Assembly (NCBI GenBank): GCA_900696685.1
Contig: CAADHA010000031.1
Location: 1 to 64,000 of the forward strand
Reading direction: 5' to 3'
DNA: 64,000 nt
DNA from: an uncultured Planctomycetota bacterium
GTDB taxonomy: Bacteria; Planctomycetota; Phycisphaerae; Phycisphaerales; UBA5793
Part shown: one piece after another, positions 1-10,500 of the stretch
Layout: each line of letters begins with the position of its first letter
Numbering within the stretch: the stretch's first letter is position 1
Program-made: the position numbers and the translations under genes
Notes under the pieces: generated by a model
What the model was told of the DNA's origin: nothing
Databases searched by the model: none
Seen by the model: only the letters and a program-made list of their open reading frames with translations

Positions 1-102
1 CTGTGGGCGCTCGATGGGGTCTCCGGTGATCTCAGCGGCGTTCAGTAGACCACCGGCGCCGTGGTACCATCAAGCCGCCTGAACACAACCGCCGCGCCAA
101 AT

Positions 103-120
103 CCGTGGGTTTTGCCACGG
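103..120 (-). terminator. weak hairpin after the HAF gene
   Basis: A perfect 6-bp stem (CCGTGG / CCACGG) with a six-base loop lies just past the stop codon of the minus-strand HAF gene. It is followed only by ATTTGG and not by a real T tract, so it is at best a weak terminator. Nothing else is recognisable between base 1 and base 102. Confidence 0.3.
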
Positions 121-124
121 GCTG

Positions 125-1288
125 TTAGACTCTGCGCCGTCGCATTGCTAGAGCAGCGATTACGAGGAGTGAAATCGTTCCCGGTTCGGGCAATTGGACG
201 CGCCAGGCCTCGACGCGCCCCTGTGGATTGGTGCCGAAGCCGACGATCACGAGCCCGTCCGCGGAGATGGCCGTGGCGTCGGTCAGGGTCCATCCGCTCA
301 GGTCGAGCCCGAACTGCCCCGTGAGAAGCTGCTGCAGATCGCGCATTCCGTTTGCCTCATCCCAGATGAAGGCCCGCTGGCCGAGTTCGTCCGTCATGCT
401 GCCGACGATGACGCTGCCATCCGCAGAGACGGCCGTGGCTGCACTGACCGGCGCATTGCCGCGCAGGTGATCCAGCGGCACGAGCGTGGCGCCATCGTCG
501 AGCCAGCGGACGGCCTGGTGGCCGTCTTCCGTGAAGCAGAGGCCGACGATCACGCTTCCGTCGGCTGAGATGGCTGCTGCGAGACTGGCGTACGGGCCTC
601 CGGGAAGATCGCCCAGCGGCACCATGCCGGTTGCCTGTGTCCACCGGAAGGCCTCGTTACCGTTTGATGACACGCTCTGTCCGACGACGATGCTGCCATC
701 GGCGCTGACATCTCCGGCGACGCTGAATGAGCCGAACGGAAGGAGGCCACCGAGATTGACGAGACCGTTCTCCTGCGTCCAGCGAAACGCCGTGGGGAAG
801 AAGCCGCCGGAACCGGCGCCGACGATGACCGAACCATCCGGAGTGATCGCTGTTGCAAAGCTCGAGTAATCCTCCTCAGCGAAGTCACCCAGCCCGATCA
901 TGCCGCCGTCCATGGTCCATCGGAAGGCCTCGCGGCCGTTAGAGGAATCGCCGCTGCCGATGACGATGCCGCCGTCGGCGGACACGCCGCGTGCCGAACT
1001 GTTCAGCGCGCCGCCGCCGAGATCACCGAGTCCGATCATGCCGGTCTCCGCCGTCCAGCGAAATGCTTCGTAGCCGCCGACAACCTCGGCACCGCCGACC
1101 ACCACACGACCATCCGCGGAGACGGCGTTGGCGACGCTTGCGCCGAGGCCGTTGGGCAGATCACCCAGACCCATGAAGGATGCCGTGGCGCGCGCCGTAT
1201 CAGGTCTCGGTCCGCAACCGAATGCGGCCAGGAGCCAGATCATGGAAATCAGCGTTCGCTGGGAGCTTTGGGTGGACCGTCTATTCAT
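125..1288 (-). CDS. HAF-repeat exported protein with PEP-CTERM tail
   Basis: This 387-aa protein starts with a basic then hydrophobic segment (residues about 8-25), consistent with export. The body is about six repeats of the type 'VSADGxVVVG ... EAFRWT ... GMxxLGDL', the HAF extracellular repeat. The C-terminus reads PEPGTISLLVIAALAMRRRR: a PEP motif, a short hydrophobic helix and an Arg cluster. That is the PEP-CTERM signal, which is normally processed by an exosortase that attaches proteins to the surface or exopolysaccharide. No exosortase gene is in the window. The gene diverges from ispH across about 200 bp. Its molecular role is unknown; a beta-propeller-like surface protein is an inference from the repeats. 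Confidence 0.85.
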   Translation of the reverse strand: MNRRSTQSSQRTLISMIWLLAAFGCGPRPDTARATASFMGLGDLPNGLGASVANAVSADGRVVVGGAEVVGGYEAFRWTAETGMIGLGDLGGGALNSSARGVSADGGIVIGSGDSSNGREAFRWTMDGGMIGLGDFAEEDYSSFATAITPDGSVIVGAGSGGFFPTAFRWTQENGLVNLGGLLPFGSFSVAGDVSADGSIVVGQSVSSNGNEAFRWTQATGMVPLGDLPGGPYASLAAAISADGSVIVGLCFTEDGHQAVRWLDDGATLVPLDHLRGNAPVSAATAVSADGSVIVGSMTDELGQRAFIWDEANGMRDLQQLLTGQFGLDLSGWTLTDATAISADGLVIVGFGTNPQGRVEAWRVQLPEPGTISLLVIAALAMRRRRV

Positions 1289-1486
1289 AATGATTTCAAC
1301 TCTCGAAGGAAGGCGGCTCGTGCAGGACTATTTTAACCGATCTACGGGATGGATTTCCAATCCGATCGCCTGAGAGGCGCCTGAGGGCACGGCGGCGATT
1401 TTTCGGATATGATTCTCGGCCGGATATGCGTGCAGCGGCGGTGGGGCCCCCGGCATGCGAACACTGGCGACGGTACGGTTGAACGG

Positions 1487-2476
1487 ATGAAGGTCATTCT
1501 AGCGAATCCACGGGGGTTTTGTGCCGGTGTGGATCGGGCGGTGAAGATCGTCGATCTGGCGCTGGAGGTCTTCGGGCCGCCGGTCTATGTGCGCCGCGAG
1601 ATCGTCCACAACAGCCACGTCGTGGCGGACCTGCGCGGCAAAGGGGCGATCTTCGTGCAGGAACTGTCCGAAGTTCCGACAGGTGCCGTGGCGATTCTCA
1701 GCGCCCACGGGGTCGCGCCGAGCGTTTTCGACGAGGCACGCTCGCGCGGGCTGCGGCTCATCGATGCGACGTGCCCATTGGTGACGAAGGTGCATCTGGA
1801 AGTTCATCGTTTCGTGCGGCAGGGATATCACATCGTGCTGATCGGCCATAAAGGACACGACGAGGTCATCGGCACGATCGGCGAATCGCCGGACCATATC
1901 ACGCTGGTGGAGAATGAATCTCAGGCGCGGACGGTGCAGTTGCCGCCGGCGGATAAACTCGTCGTACTCACGCAGACGACGCTGGGCGTGGATGACACGG
2001 CCAACGTGCTGGCGGCGTTGCGCGAGCGATTTCCGCACCTGGAGCTGCCTCCGACGGATGACATCTGCTATGCGACGCAGAATCGGCAGGATGCGGTGAA
2101 GGAGATGGCCGCGCAGGGGATGGATCTGCTGCTCGTGGTCGGCTCGCGGAATTCGAGCAATGCTGCACGGCTGGTGGAAGTCGCGCTGACCCGTGGTGTG
2201 TGCGGGTATCTGATCGACGGCGCGGATGAGATCAAGCCGGAGTGGGTGAGCGGGGTAAAGGTCGTAGGCGTGACAGCCGGTGCGAGTACGCCGGAGGGTG
2301 TGGTGCAGGCGGTGCTCACGCGTCTGCGCGAACTCGGCGCCGGCGAGCTGGAACTTTGTACGACCGCGGAAGAGGATACGGTTTTTCAGATTCCGCCGGG
2401 CTTGCGGCAGGCGATCGTCGAACGCGGCGATGCGTCGGGTGTTTCGTTGCAGGTGCTGGGGCAGGAGCGGCGATGA
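1487..2476 (+). CDS. ispH: 4-hydroxy-3-methylbut-2-enyl diphosphate reductase
   Basis: IspH (LytB) carries out the last step of the MEP isoprenoid pathway, reducing HMBPP to IPP and DMAPP with a [4Fe-4S] cluster. The 329-aa product begins MKVILANPRGFCAGVDRA, the diagnostic N-terminus with the first cluster Cys. The other two cluster Cys are in DATCPLVTKVH and DDICYATQNRQ. The substrate-binding His motifs IVHN, SAHG and IGHKGHDE are present, as is TQTTLGVDDT. An in-frame extension to 1409 exists, but the family start is the ATG at 1487. Its TGA overlaps the ATG of pfaD (ATGA at 2473-2476), which suggests translational coupling to the lipid synthase genes. Confidence 0.97.
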   Translation: MKVILANPRGFCAGVDRAVKIVDLALEVFGPPVYVRREIVHNSHVVADLRGKGAIFVQELSEVPTGAVAILSAHGVAPSVFDEARSRGLRLIDATCPLVTKVHLEVHRFVRQGYHIVLIGHKGHDEVIGTIGESPDHITLVENESQARTVQLPPADKLVVLTQTTLGVDDTANVLAALRERFPHLELPPTDDICYATQNRQDAVKEMAAQGMDLLLVVGSRNSSNAARLVEVALTRGVCGYLIDGADEIKPEWVSGVKVVGVTAGASTPEGVVQAVLTRLRELGAGELELCTTAEEDTVFQIPPGLRQAIVERGDASGVSLQVLGQERR

Positions 2477-4389
2477 GCGAGGGGATGGATCCAAAGCAGA
2501 TCGCCGGCGCGCTGGCATCGTCAGCGATCGAAACGGGAAGGTCCGCACTCGGCGCGGGTAAGTCCGCCATCGATGCCGCTGCGGCAGGAGCAAAGTCCGG
2601 GGCGAAGCTGGCGGTGGGCACCTTCTTCGCGGGCTGCAATCTGCTGCTCGATCTGGGCGTAAAGGCAGCGCGGCGATTGCCGTTGGATGGCGCGGGTGCA
2701 GAGGAGATCGGCGAAGCAGCGCATTACGATCCACAAGTCAAAGGCGCTGAACGGCAGATCGGCTGGTGGCTGCCGGATGGCGACGGCCCCGCGTCTGGCA
2801 CCGAGGCAATGGCACGCGCGCTGGTGCAGGTAACGCAGCCGGTGCATGTGGTACGGCATGGTGGGAGGCCGGCGGTCGGGCTGGGCGGGCGGTGCCTGCT
2901 GGGTTCGGGTACGCTCAACGTATCGCCGTGTTACCCGCTCGTGGCGGTGGCCCCGGCGCTGCATCCTTCGCAACTTGGTGATGCCACATTCTGCAGGGAT
3001 CATCGACTCAGGTATGCCTATCTCGCCGGGGCGATGGCCAACGGCATCGGCTCGGAAGAAATCGTAGAGGCCATGAGCCGGGCAGGCATGCTCGGCTTTT
3101 TCGGCTCTGCGGGACTGCCCATTCCGCGCGTGGAAGCGGCAATCGACCGGTTGCAGAAGAACCTCGGCGATGCCCCCTTCGGCATCAACCTGATCCACAG
3201 TCCGAACGAGCCGGACCTCGAAGCCGGCGTGGTCGATTTGTATTTGCGACGAAAGGTGCGTCTCGTCGATGCCTCGGCCTATCTCGATCTGACAATGCCG
3301 CTGGTGAAGTACCGCGTCGCAGGAATTCAACAATTGCCCGACGGCAGCGTGATCTGTCCGAATACGGTGATTGCCAAGGTCTCGCGGGCGGAAGTGGCAC
3401 GGAAGTTCATGTCGCCGCCTCCGTCGAGTCTTCTCGCGCCGCTTGTGCAGTCCGGCTTCATTACTGAAGCACAGGCAAAAATGGCGGAGTCGGTGCCCGT
3501 GGCGCAGGACCTGACCGTTGAGGCCGATTCGGGAGGTCATACCGACAATCGTCCGGCGATCGCTCTTCTTCCGGGGATGATGGCGCTGCGGGACGAATTG
3601 CAGGCAAAGCACGGATACGCACGACCCCTGCGCATCGGCGCGGCCGGCGGCATCTCAACACCGGCATCGGCCGTGGCGGCCTTCAGCATGGGCGCGGCCT
3701 ACATCATGACCGGCTCGGTCAATCAGGGCTGCGTGGAGGCAGGTACGTCGCAGATCGTTCGGGAGATGCTGGCCCAGGCCGGTCCGGCGGACGTGGCCAT
3801 GGCGCCGGCGGCGGACATGTTTGAGATGGGCGTCAAGGTGCAGGTGCTCAAGTGGGGGACCATGTTCTCGGTGCGCGCTAAAAAGCTTTATGACCTGTAC
3901 CGTGAGCATGCCTCGCTGGAAGAGATACCGCCGTCGCAGCGGGCGATTCTGGAGCGCGACTATTTCCGCTGCACGCTGGAGGAGGCCTGGGCTGACACGC
4001 GACGATTCTTCGAGGAGCGCGACCCGGGCCAGATCGAGCGAGCGACGCGCGAGCCGAAACACAAGATGGCGCTCGTCTTTCGCTCATACCTCGGTCGATC
4101 GTCGGACTGGGCCAACAAAGGCGAGCCGACGCGAAAGGCGGACTATCAGATCTGGTGTGGTCCGGCGATGGGAGCGTTCAATGAGTGGACGCGCGGCACG
4201 TTCCTAGCTAAGCCGGAGAACCGCGGCGTGGTGACTGTGGCGATGAACATTCTGCTCGGCGCGGCTGTGCTGATGCGTGCGAACTGGCTACGGATGCAGG
4301 GCATCGGTGCATTTGCCGAGGCCGCGGCGTTCCGGCCGATGGAACTTCGCCGGATTGAGCAGCTACTTACATCGCCCGTCGGTCACTGA
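2473..4389 (+). CDS. pfaD: PfaD-type FMN enoyl reductase of PUFA synthase
   Basis: The 638-aa product resembles the stand-alone enoyl reductase of PUFA/secondary-lipid synthases, a 2-nitropropane-dioxygenase-like TIM barrel that binds FMN and reduces the enoyl-ACP made by the PKS-like partners. Visible signatures are EADSGGHTDNRP, the phosphate-binding stretch AAGGISTPASAVAAF with GAAYIMTGSVNQGC, and the PfaD-type C-terminal part MGVKVQVLKWGTMFSVRAKKLYDLY split over helices. The first about 60 residues are an Ala/Gly/Lys-rich extension ahead of the catalytic region. The start at 2473 is chosen because it overlaps the ispH stop (ATGA); the open frame runs further back inside ispH. A 169-bp gap separates it from pfaA. 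Confidence 0.93.
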   Translation: MSEGMDPKQIAGALASSAIETGRSALGAGKSAIDAAAAGAKSGAKLAVGTFFAGCNLLLDLGVKAARRLPLDGAGAEEIGEAAHYDPQVKGAERQIGWWLPDGDGPASGTEAMARALVQVTQPVHVVRHGGRPAVGLGGRCLLGSGTLNVSPCYPLVAVAPALHPSQLGDATFCRDHRLRYAYLAGAMANGIGSEEIVEAMSRAGMLGFFGSAGLPIPRVEAAIDRLQKNLGDAPFGINLIHSPNEPDLEAGVVDLYLRRKVRLVDASAYLDLTMPLVKYRVAGIQQLPDGSVICPNTVIAKVSRAEVARKFMSPPPSSLLAPLVQSGFITEAQAKMAESVPVAQDLTVEADSGGHTDNRPAIALLPGMMALRDELQAKHGYARPLRIGAAGGISTPASAVAAFSMGAAYIMTGSVNQGCVEAGTSQIVREMLAQAGPADVAMAPAADMFEMGVKVQVLKWGTMFSVRAKKLYDLYREHASLEEIPPSQRAILERDYFRCTLEEAWADTRRFFEERDPGQIERATREPKHKMALVFRSYLGRSSDWANKGEPTRKADYQIWCGPAMGAFNEWTRGTFLAKPENRGVVTVAMNILLGAAVLMRANWLRMQGIGAFAEAAAFRPMELRRIEQLLTSPVGH

Positions 4390-4474
4390 CCAGGGTCTCG
4401 CATCGCCTTTTTCTGCTGCGCGGTATCCGTTTTTCCGGATTAGCACCACATGGTCCGGCAACGGGATGCGGCAG

Positions 4475-4503
4475 TTGGGCCCTTTGGCCTGCTCCCTTAT
4501 ACT
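4475..4503 (+). promoter_or_regulatory. candidate sigma-70-type promoter before pfaA
   Basis: In the 169-bp gap between pfaD and pfaA, TTGGGC (4475-4480) and TATACT (4498-4503) are separated by exactly 17 bp. The -10 element matches 5 of 6 consensus bases and the -35 element matches 3 of 6. Initiation would fall about 50 nt before the pfaA start. This is sequence inspection only, and planctomycete promoter consensus is not well defined. Confidence 0.4.
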
Positions 4504-4547
4504 CTCCACCTGGTCGCCTGTCGGAAGGGCGGCGGCTCCAGCGAATT

Positions 4548-4552
4548 GAGGA
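4548..4552 (+). promoter_or_regulatory. Shine-Dalgarno supporting a TTG start of pfaA
   Basis: GAGGA lies six bases before TTG 4559. The first in-frame ATG (Met20 of the TTG-initiated protein) falls inside the conserved first beta-strand of the KS domain, so the rare TTG start with this ribosome-binding site is the best choice. Confidence 0.6.
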
Positions 4553-4558
4553 TCGAAC

Positions 4559-7500
4559 TTGACCACGAAAGGACATGGCGCGGGTCTTGGGAGTGCTCCC
4601 ATTGCCATCATCGGCATGGGTTGCTGCTTTCCCGGCGCGGCCAATCTGACGGAGTTCTGGCGGGCCCTGGCACGCGGCGAGGACGGCATTTCCGAGGTGC
4701 CGCCGACGCACTGGTCGGCAAAGGACTACTTCGACCCGGACCCGAAGCGGCCGGACCATACATATTGCACGCGCGGCGGGTTTCTCTCGCCGGTGTCGTT
4801 TGATCCGACGGAGTTCGGCATCCCTCCGACGATTCTCGAAGCGACGGACACATCGCAGCTTCTTTCGCTGGTCGTCGCCAGGGCGGCGCTGGAAGACGCG
4901 GGGTATTCTGAAGAGCGCGAGTTCAACCGTGAGCGCGTCAGCGTCATTCTCGGCATCACCGGTACCCAGGAGCTGGTCATCCCGCTGGCGGCGCGTCTGG
5001 GGCATCCGCTCTGGCGTCGCGCCCTTGCCGAGGCGGGCATCTCTCCGGAACTCGCCGAGCGGGTCATCGAACGTATCGCAGATGGATACGTTTCCTGGCA
5101 GGAGAATTCCTTTCCGGGACTGCTTGGCAACGTCGTCGCCGGGAGGATCGCCAATCGTCTGAACCTGCGCGGGACGAACTGCGTGATTGATGCCGCCTGT
5201 GCCAGCTCTCTCGGCGCGGTTCATCTGGCGATGATGGAACTGGCCGCCGGACGCAGCGACATGGTCGTCACCGGTGGTGCCGACACGCTCAACGACATTT
5301 TCATGCACATGTGCTTCTCGAAGACGCCGGCTCTTTCGCCAACCGGCGACGCACGCCCATTTGATGCTGACGCCGATGGCACCGTGCTGGGCGAAGGCAT
5401 CGGCATGCTGGTGCTCAAGCGTCTTGAAGACGCCCAGCGGGACGGTGATCGCATCTATGCGGTGATCCGCGCCGTCGGCACGTCAAGCGACGGCCGATCG
5501 CAGAGCATCTACGCGCCGCATGCCGCCGGTCAGGCCCGGTGTCTGCGCAATGCCTATGCCCTTTCCGGCGTCGAACCGGGCACGGTGGGACTGATCGAGG
5601 CCCACGGAACAGGAACGAAGGTAGGCGACGCGGTGGAGTTCGAGGCCCTTAAGACGGTCTTTCGCGAGGATCGCAGCGACGGCACCTGGTGCGCCGTCGG
5701 ATCCGTCAAGTCGCAGATCGGTCATACGAAGGCGGCGGCCGGCGCGGCGGGCCTGATCAAAGCGGCCCTGGCGATCTACCATCGAGCGTTGCCGCCGACG
5801 ATCAAGATCCGGCAGCCCAATCCGAAACTCGCAATCGACGAAAGCCCATTCTACCTGAATACCGAGCTTCGCCCGTGGCTTTCGCCGGGAAGCTCAAACG
5901 GCGCCGCACCGACGCCGCGTCGCGCCGGGGTCAGTTCCTTCGGATTCGGCGGCAGCAACTTTCACGCGGTGCTGGAAGAGCATCGCGCGGCGCTTCCACA
6001 AACCGCGTGGGATGGTTCTGTGCAGATCATCGCCCTGTCGGCACAGAGTGTCGGCGGCCTGCTGGATCAACTCGATGCGCTGCGAAATGAGTCGGCCGCG
6101 CCGCATTTCGGTGCCGAGCAACTGGCCTGGCGAGCTTCGGAATCACGGCGGACGTTTGATGTTCGGCATGCGCACCGGCTGGTGCTGGTGGTGGAACGTG
6201 GGGAGAAGGTGCGTGAGAAGGTCGCCGAGGTGCTGGGTGAGCTTGTGGAACGAGTGCGGAATCGGCTGGCCTCCGGAGACAGTAACTCGGCATGGTCCGC
6301 AAACGGCGCATACTATGGAACCGGAACTGTCGAGGGCGCGATCGGCTTCGTCTTTCCCGGACAGGGCAGTCAGTATGTCGGCATGGCCCGGCGACTGGCC
6401 TGCATCTTCCCGGAAATGCAGGAAGCCCTGTCTCGCTTTGATTCAACCGCGACGGATCCGAGTGATCGAATCGGCGAAGCCGTCTATCCAGCGCCGGCCT
6501 ATACGGCCGAAGCCCGTGCGGCGCACGAGGCACACCTCCGTCAGACACAGATCGCACAGCCGGCGATCGGAGCGATCAGCGTCGGGCTTTCGCGAGTGCT
6601 CGAACGATTCGGTATACGCCCGCAGGCCGTGTGCGGTCACAGCTACGGCGAACTGGTGGCGTTGCATTTTGCGGGCTACATCAATGAATCGACACTCGTT
6701 GATCTGACGCGGTTGCGCGGTCGGCTCATGGCCGGTGAAGGGCCGCTTCGCGGCGACGCGGAAGCCCGTGCCTCCACCGGTGACGATCGAGGGGCCATGT
6801 TGGCAGTCAAAGCGCCACTGGACGAACTGGCGAAGCTGGCAGGTGAGGCCGGTCTCGATGTCGTACTGGCCAATCGCAACTCACCGACGCAGGGTGTGCT
6901 CTCGGGATCGAGCGCGGCGATTGCCGATGCGGCTGAGCGTTGTAAGGCACGCGGCTTCGTCTCGAAACGGTTGCAGGTCTCCGGGGCGTTTCACAGTCGA
7001 CTGATGGAGGATGCCGTCGGTCCGTTTCGCAATGCCGTCGAGGCGGCGACGTTCAGCGCCCCGCGCCTGCCTGTCATCGCGTATGCAACGGCTCAGGTGT
7101 ATCCGTCGGAAGTCGCCGCAGCAAAGGCACTGCTGGCGCGGCAACTCATCGCGCCGGTCGACTTTGTCGGTCAGATCGAGACCATGTACGCAGCCGGAGT
7201 GCGATGTTTCGTGGAAGTCGGACCTCGGGCAGTCTTGACTGGACTGATCGGCGCGATTCTTGGCGATCGATCTCACACGGCAAGGGCCGTCGATGCGTCA
7301 GCCGGTCACCGCTGCGGACTTGCCGATCTGGCGCGGTTGTTAGCGGAGCTGTCGGCAGCGGGGCATGCGGTGGATTGGCTGCAGTGGGAGCGACCGGTTC
7401 GGGAACCACGCAAGCCGCGGATGGTCGTGCCGCTGGTCGGTGCGAACTACCGATCGAGCGGCGATGCCACGAAGCGTTCGCTCGTCCAAACGTTGGACGC

Positions 7501-10500
7501 GAGCACGGAGCAGGGGAACAAAGTGTCAGGACGACCATGGTCAGACGAGCCGGAGATCGAAGGATCGAGGAAGGAATCGAGCAGCGAATCATCTCCTCCA
7601 ATGATCTTGAAGGCCGAACTGTGCCAGCATGAGCATCCTGCAACTAACATGGCGAAACGCGTGGCGAACAACGAATCAGACGTCGGCCAAGATGCGCGGA
7701 ACAGGTCTGCGGACCGTCCGAGTGTTAGTGCCGCGCTTCCGACACCGGCAAATCCAGCGCTGGGCGAGGCACTGCGGGTGTTACAGGACGGGCTGCGGGC
7801 CATGCAGGCCTTGCAACAGCAGACGGCCGCGGCGCATCAGCGCTTTCTGGAGACGCAGGAGCAGGCCCATCGATCGATTCAGCGGTTGATTGAGAGCCAG
7901 GCAGGACTGATGACCGGCGCGCCAATCGCACCTTTCATGTCGGCCAGCGAGGAAAACGTCGCGATTGCGGATCGTGAAATGCTGCACGCGAAATCGACCG
8001 TTCGCACCGTCGGTCAAGACTCGGAACCCACGCACCAGGTCTCGCGGTCCGTGCCCGAGTCCTCAAAACCCGAAAGCTCAAGCCCCGAGTCCCAGGACTC
8101 AGGCCTCCATCCGAATACCGCAACCCGCAGTCAGAAATCCGAGATCACATCGGTCGTGCTGGATGTCGTCTGCGAAAAGACCGGCTACCCGCGGGAGATG
8201 GTCGCGCCGGAGATGGACATCGAGGCCGACCTGGGGATCGATTCGATCAAGCGCGTGGAGATCATCGCAGCGGTGGAGGAGCGCCTGCCGGGCCTGCCGC
8301 AGATCAAACCGGAACACATGGGCAGCATTCGTACGTTGGCGCAGATTGTTGATTTCCTCGGGAGCGGTGCATCTGCTAACTCAGAATCGTTGCCCGGAGC
8401 GAAGTGCCGTTCTGCTGACGCGAATACGGAGTGCAGTGTTCATGCGGCGAGTCAGGACTCAGGCCTCAGGTCCCAAGTCTCGGATCACCATCCGCAATCC
8501 GGTATCCAAGATACGAAGCCCAGAATCACGGAAACGGTACTCGCCGTGGTCTGCGAAAAGACCGGCTACCCGCGGGAGATGGTCGCGCCGGAGATGGATA
8601 TCGAGGCCGACCTGGGGATCGATTCGATCAAGCGCGTGGAGATCATCGCGGCGGTGGAGGAGCGTCTGCCGGGTCTGCCGCAGATCAAACCGGAACACAT
8701 GGGCACGCTGCGCACGCTTGCGCAGATCATCGACTTTCTCTCCGGCGGCGACGACCGGCAAACGGCCAGCCCGACCGCGGCAGCGCTGGCCAGCGTCACA
8801 GTCGGCAACTCGCAGTCGCCTGCCGCATTGACTGCGAATCGCACCATTCAACCGCGAGATGCGTCGTCGGCAGCGATCCGCCGAAGCGTCTTGACATGCA
8901 AACGTTTCGAATCGCTCGAAGCGGTTGATTGTAAAATTGCCGACGGATGTGAGGTGCTGATTACGGAAGACGGTCACGGTCTTGCTTCGGCGATTCGAGC
9001 GGCGTTGCTGCGTCACGCGATATCCGCCCGCGTAGTTTCTTTGCAGGAGGCCGCCCGGCAGTCGCGAAACGTTGAACTTGGCGGCCTGATTATCACGGCG
9101 CCGATGGTGACCGGTGCTCCGGCGACCGGCGCGGATCTGATGGATGCATTTTTGCGCGATGCCCTGCTTGCCGCTCGTGCCGCAAGTGTGCCGTTGACGC
9201 GGGTCGCCGAAGACGGCGGAGCTTTCTTTGCCACGATCAGCCGAATGGACGGGGCGTTCGGACTCGTCGGCGACGGATTCGAGCCGGTCTGCGGTGCCCT
9301 CGCGGGCCTGGCCAAGACGGCGGTGCAGGAGTGGCCCGGCGTAAGGGTTCGTGCCATCGATGTGGCATCGGACTGGTCGGATCGTGCGGCAGCCGCCGAA
9401 GCGATCGTGCGGGTACTGTTCGCTGATGGCCCTGTCGAAGTCGGTCTCGACGCGAACGGACGCATCGAGCTGGATGCCGTTCCGCAGTCGATTGAGGCCG
9501 GCGAGTCGGCGCTTCGGCCGGGCGATGTGGTCGTGATTTCGGGCGGGGCGCGCGGGGTTACGGCTGAAGCCGCCGTGGCGCTGGCACGGGCGTACTCACC
9601 AACCCTCGTGCTGCTCGGACGCAGCGCCGCGCCGGAAGACGAGCCCGCCTGGCTGGCGATGCAATCGACCGAGGCGGAGATCAAACAGGCGATCCTGCGG
9701 CATGAATTCGTCGGTCGGCGGCCGTCGCCGGCGCAGTTGCAGGCGGCTTTTGCCGCGCGCATGGCGGCGCGGGAAATCGCGAAGAATCTCGATCGCATTT
9801 CGGCAGCCGGCGTGACGGTGGTCTATCGCCAGGTGGATGTCTGCGATGCCAACGCCGTGCGGGTCGCGCTGTCGCAGATCCGCGAGCGGTACGGGCCGAT
9901 ACGGGGAATCGTACACGGGGCCGGCGTGCTGGAAGATCGGCTCATTCGCGACAAAACGCCGGAGCAGTTCGACCGTGTCTATGAGACGAAAGTGGGGGGG
10001 CTGCGAAACCTGCTGCATGCTGCTTCGCCGGGTGATCTGAGACAGCTGTTGATGTTTTCATCCGTCAGCGCCCGTTATGGCAACGTCGGACAGGTCGACT
10101 ACGCGATGGCAAACGAAGCGCTGAACAAGATCGCACAGCGACTTTCGCGCGAGCTTTCGGATTGCCGCGTGGTCTCGATCAACTGGGGGCCGTGGGACGG
10201 CGGCATGGTTACGGCTGCGCACAAGCGTGAATTCGCCGGCCGCGGCGTAGAACTGATTCCTCTCGAGGCCGGCGCCGATGCGCTGGTCGCTGAGATGGGC
10301 GCGGCAGGCAGGGCCGTGGAAGTCGTCATCGGCGCGCCGCCGGATCAAGCCGGACAACAGAAGAAGGTGTCGTCTGCTGCGACGACTCGAACCATTCCGC
10401 TCAGCGTGGCCTTCGAGCGCGAGCTGGACCTCCAGCGGCATCCATTTCTCAGGTCGCACGTATTGGGCGGTCGGCCGGTCCTGCCCGCGGCGATGATGCT

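Noticed and set aside
1409-1486. Upstream in-frame extension of ispH
   Set aside because: The added 26 residues do not match the family, whose N-terminus is the MKVILANPRGFCAGV segment.
2521-3612. 363-codon minus-strand ORF
   Set aside because: Antisense to pfaD, with Arg/His-rich composition typical of a shadow frame.
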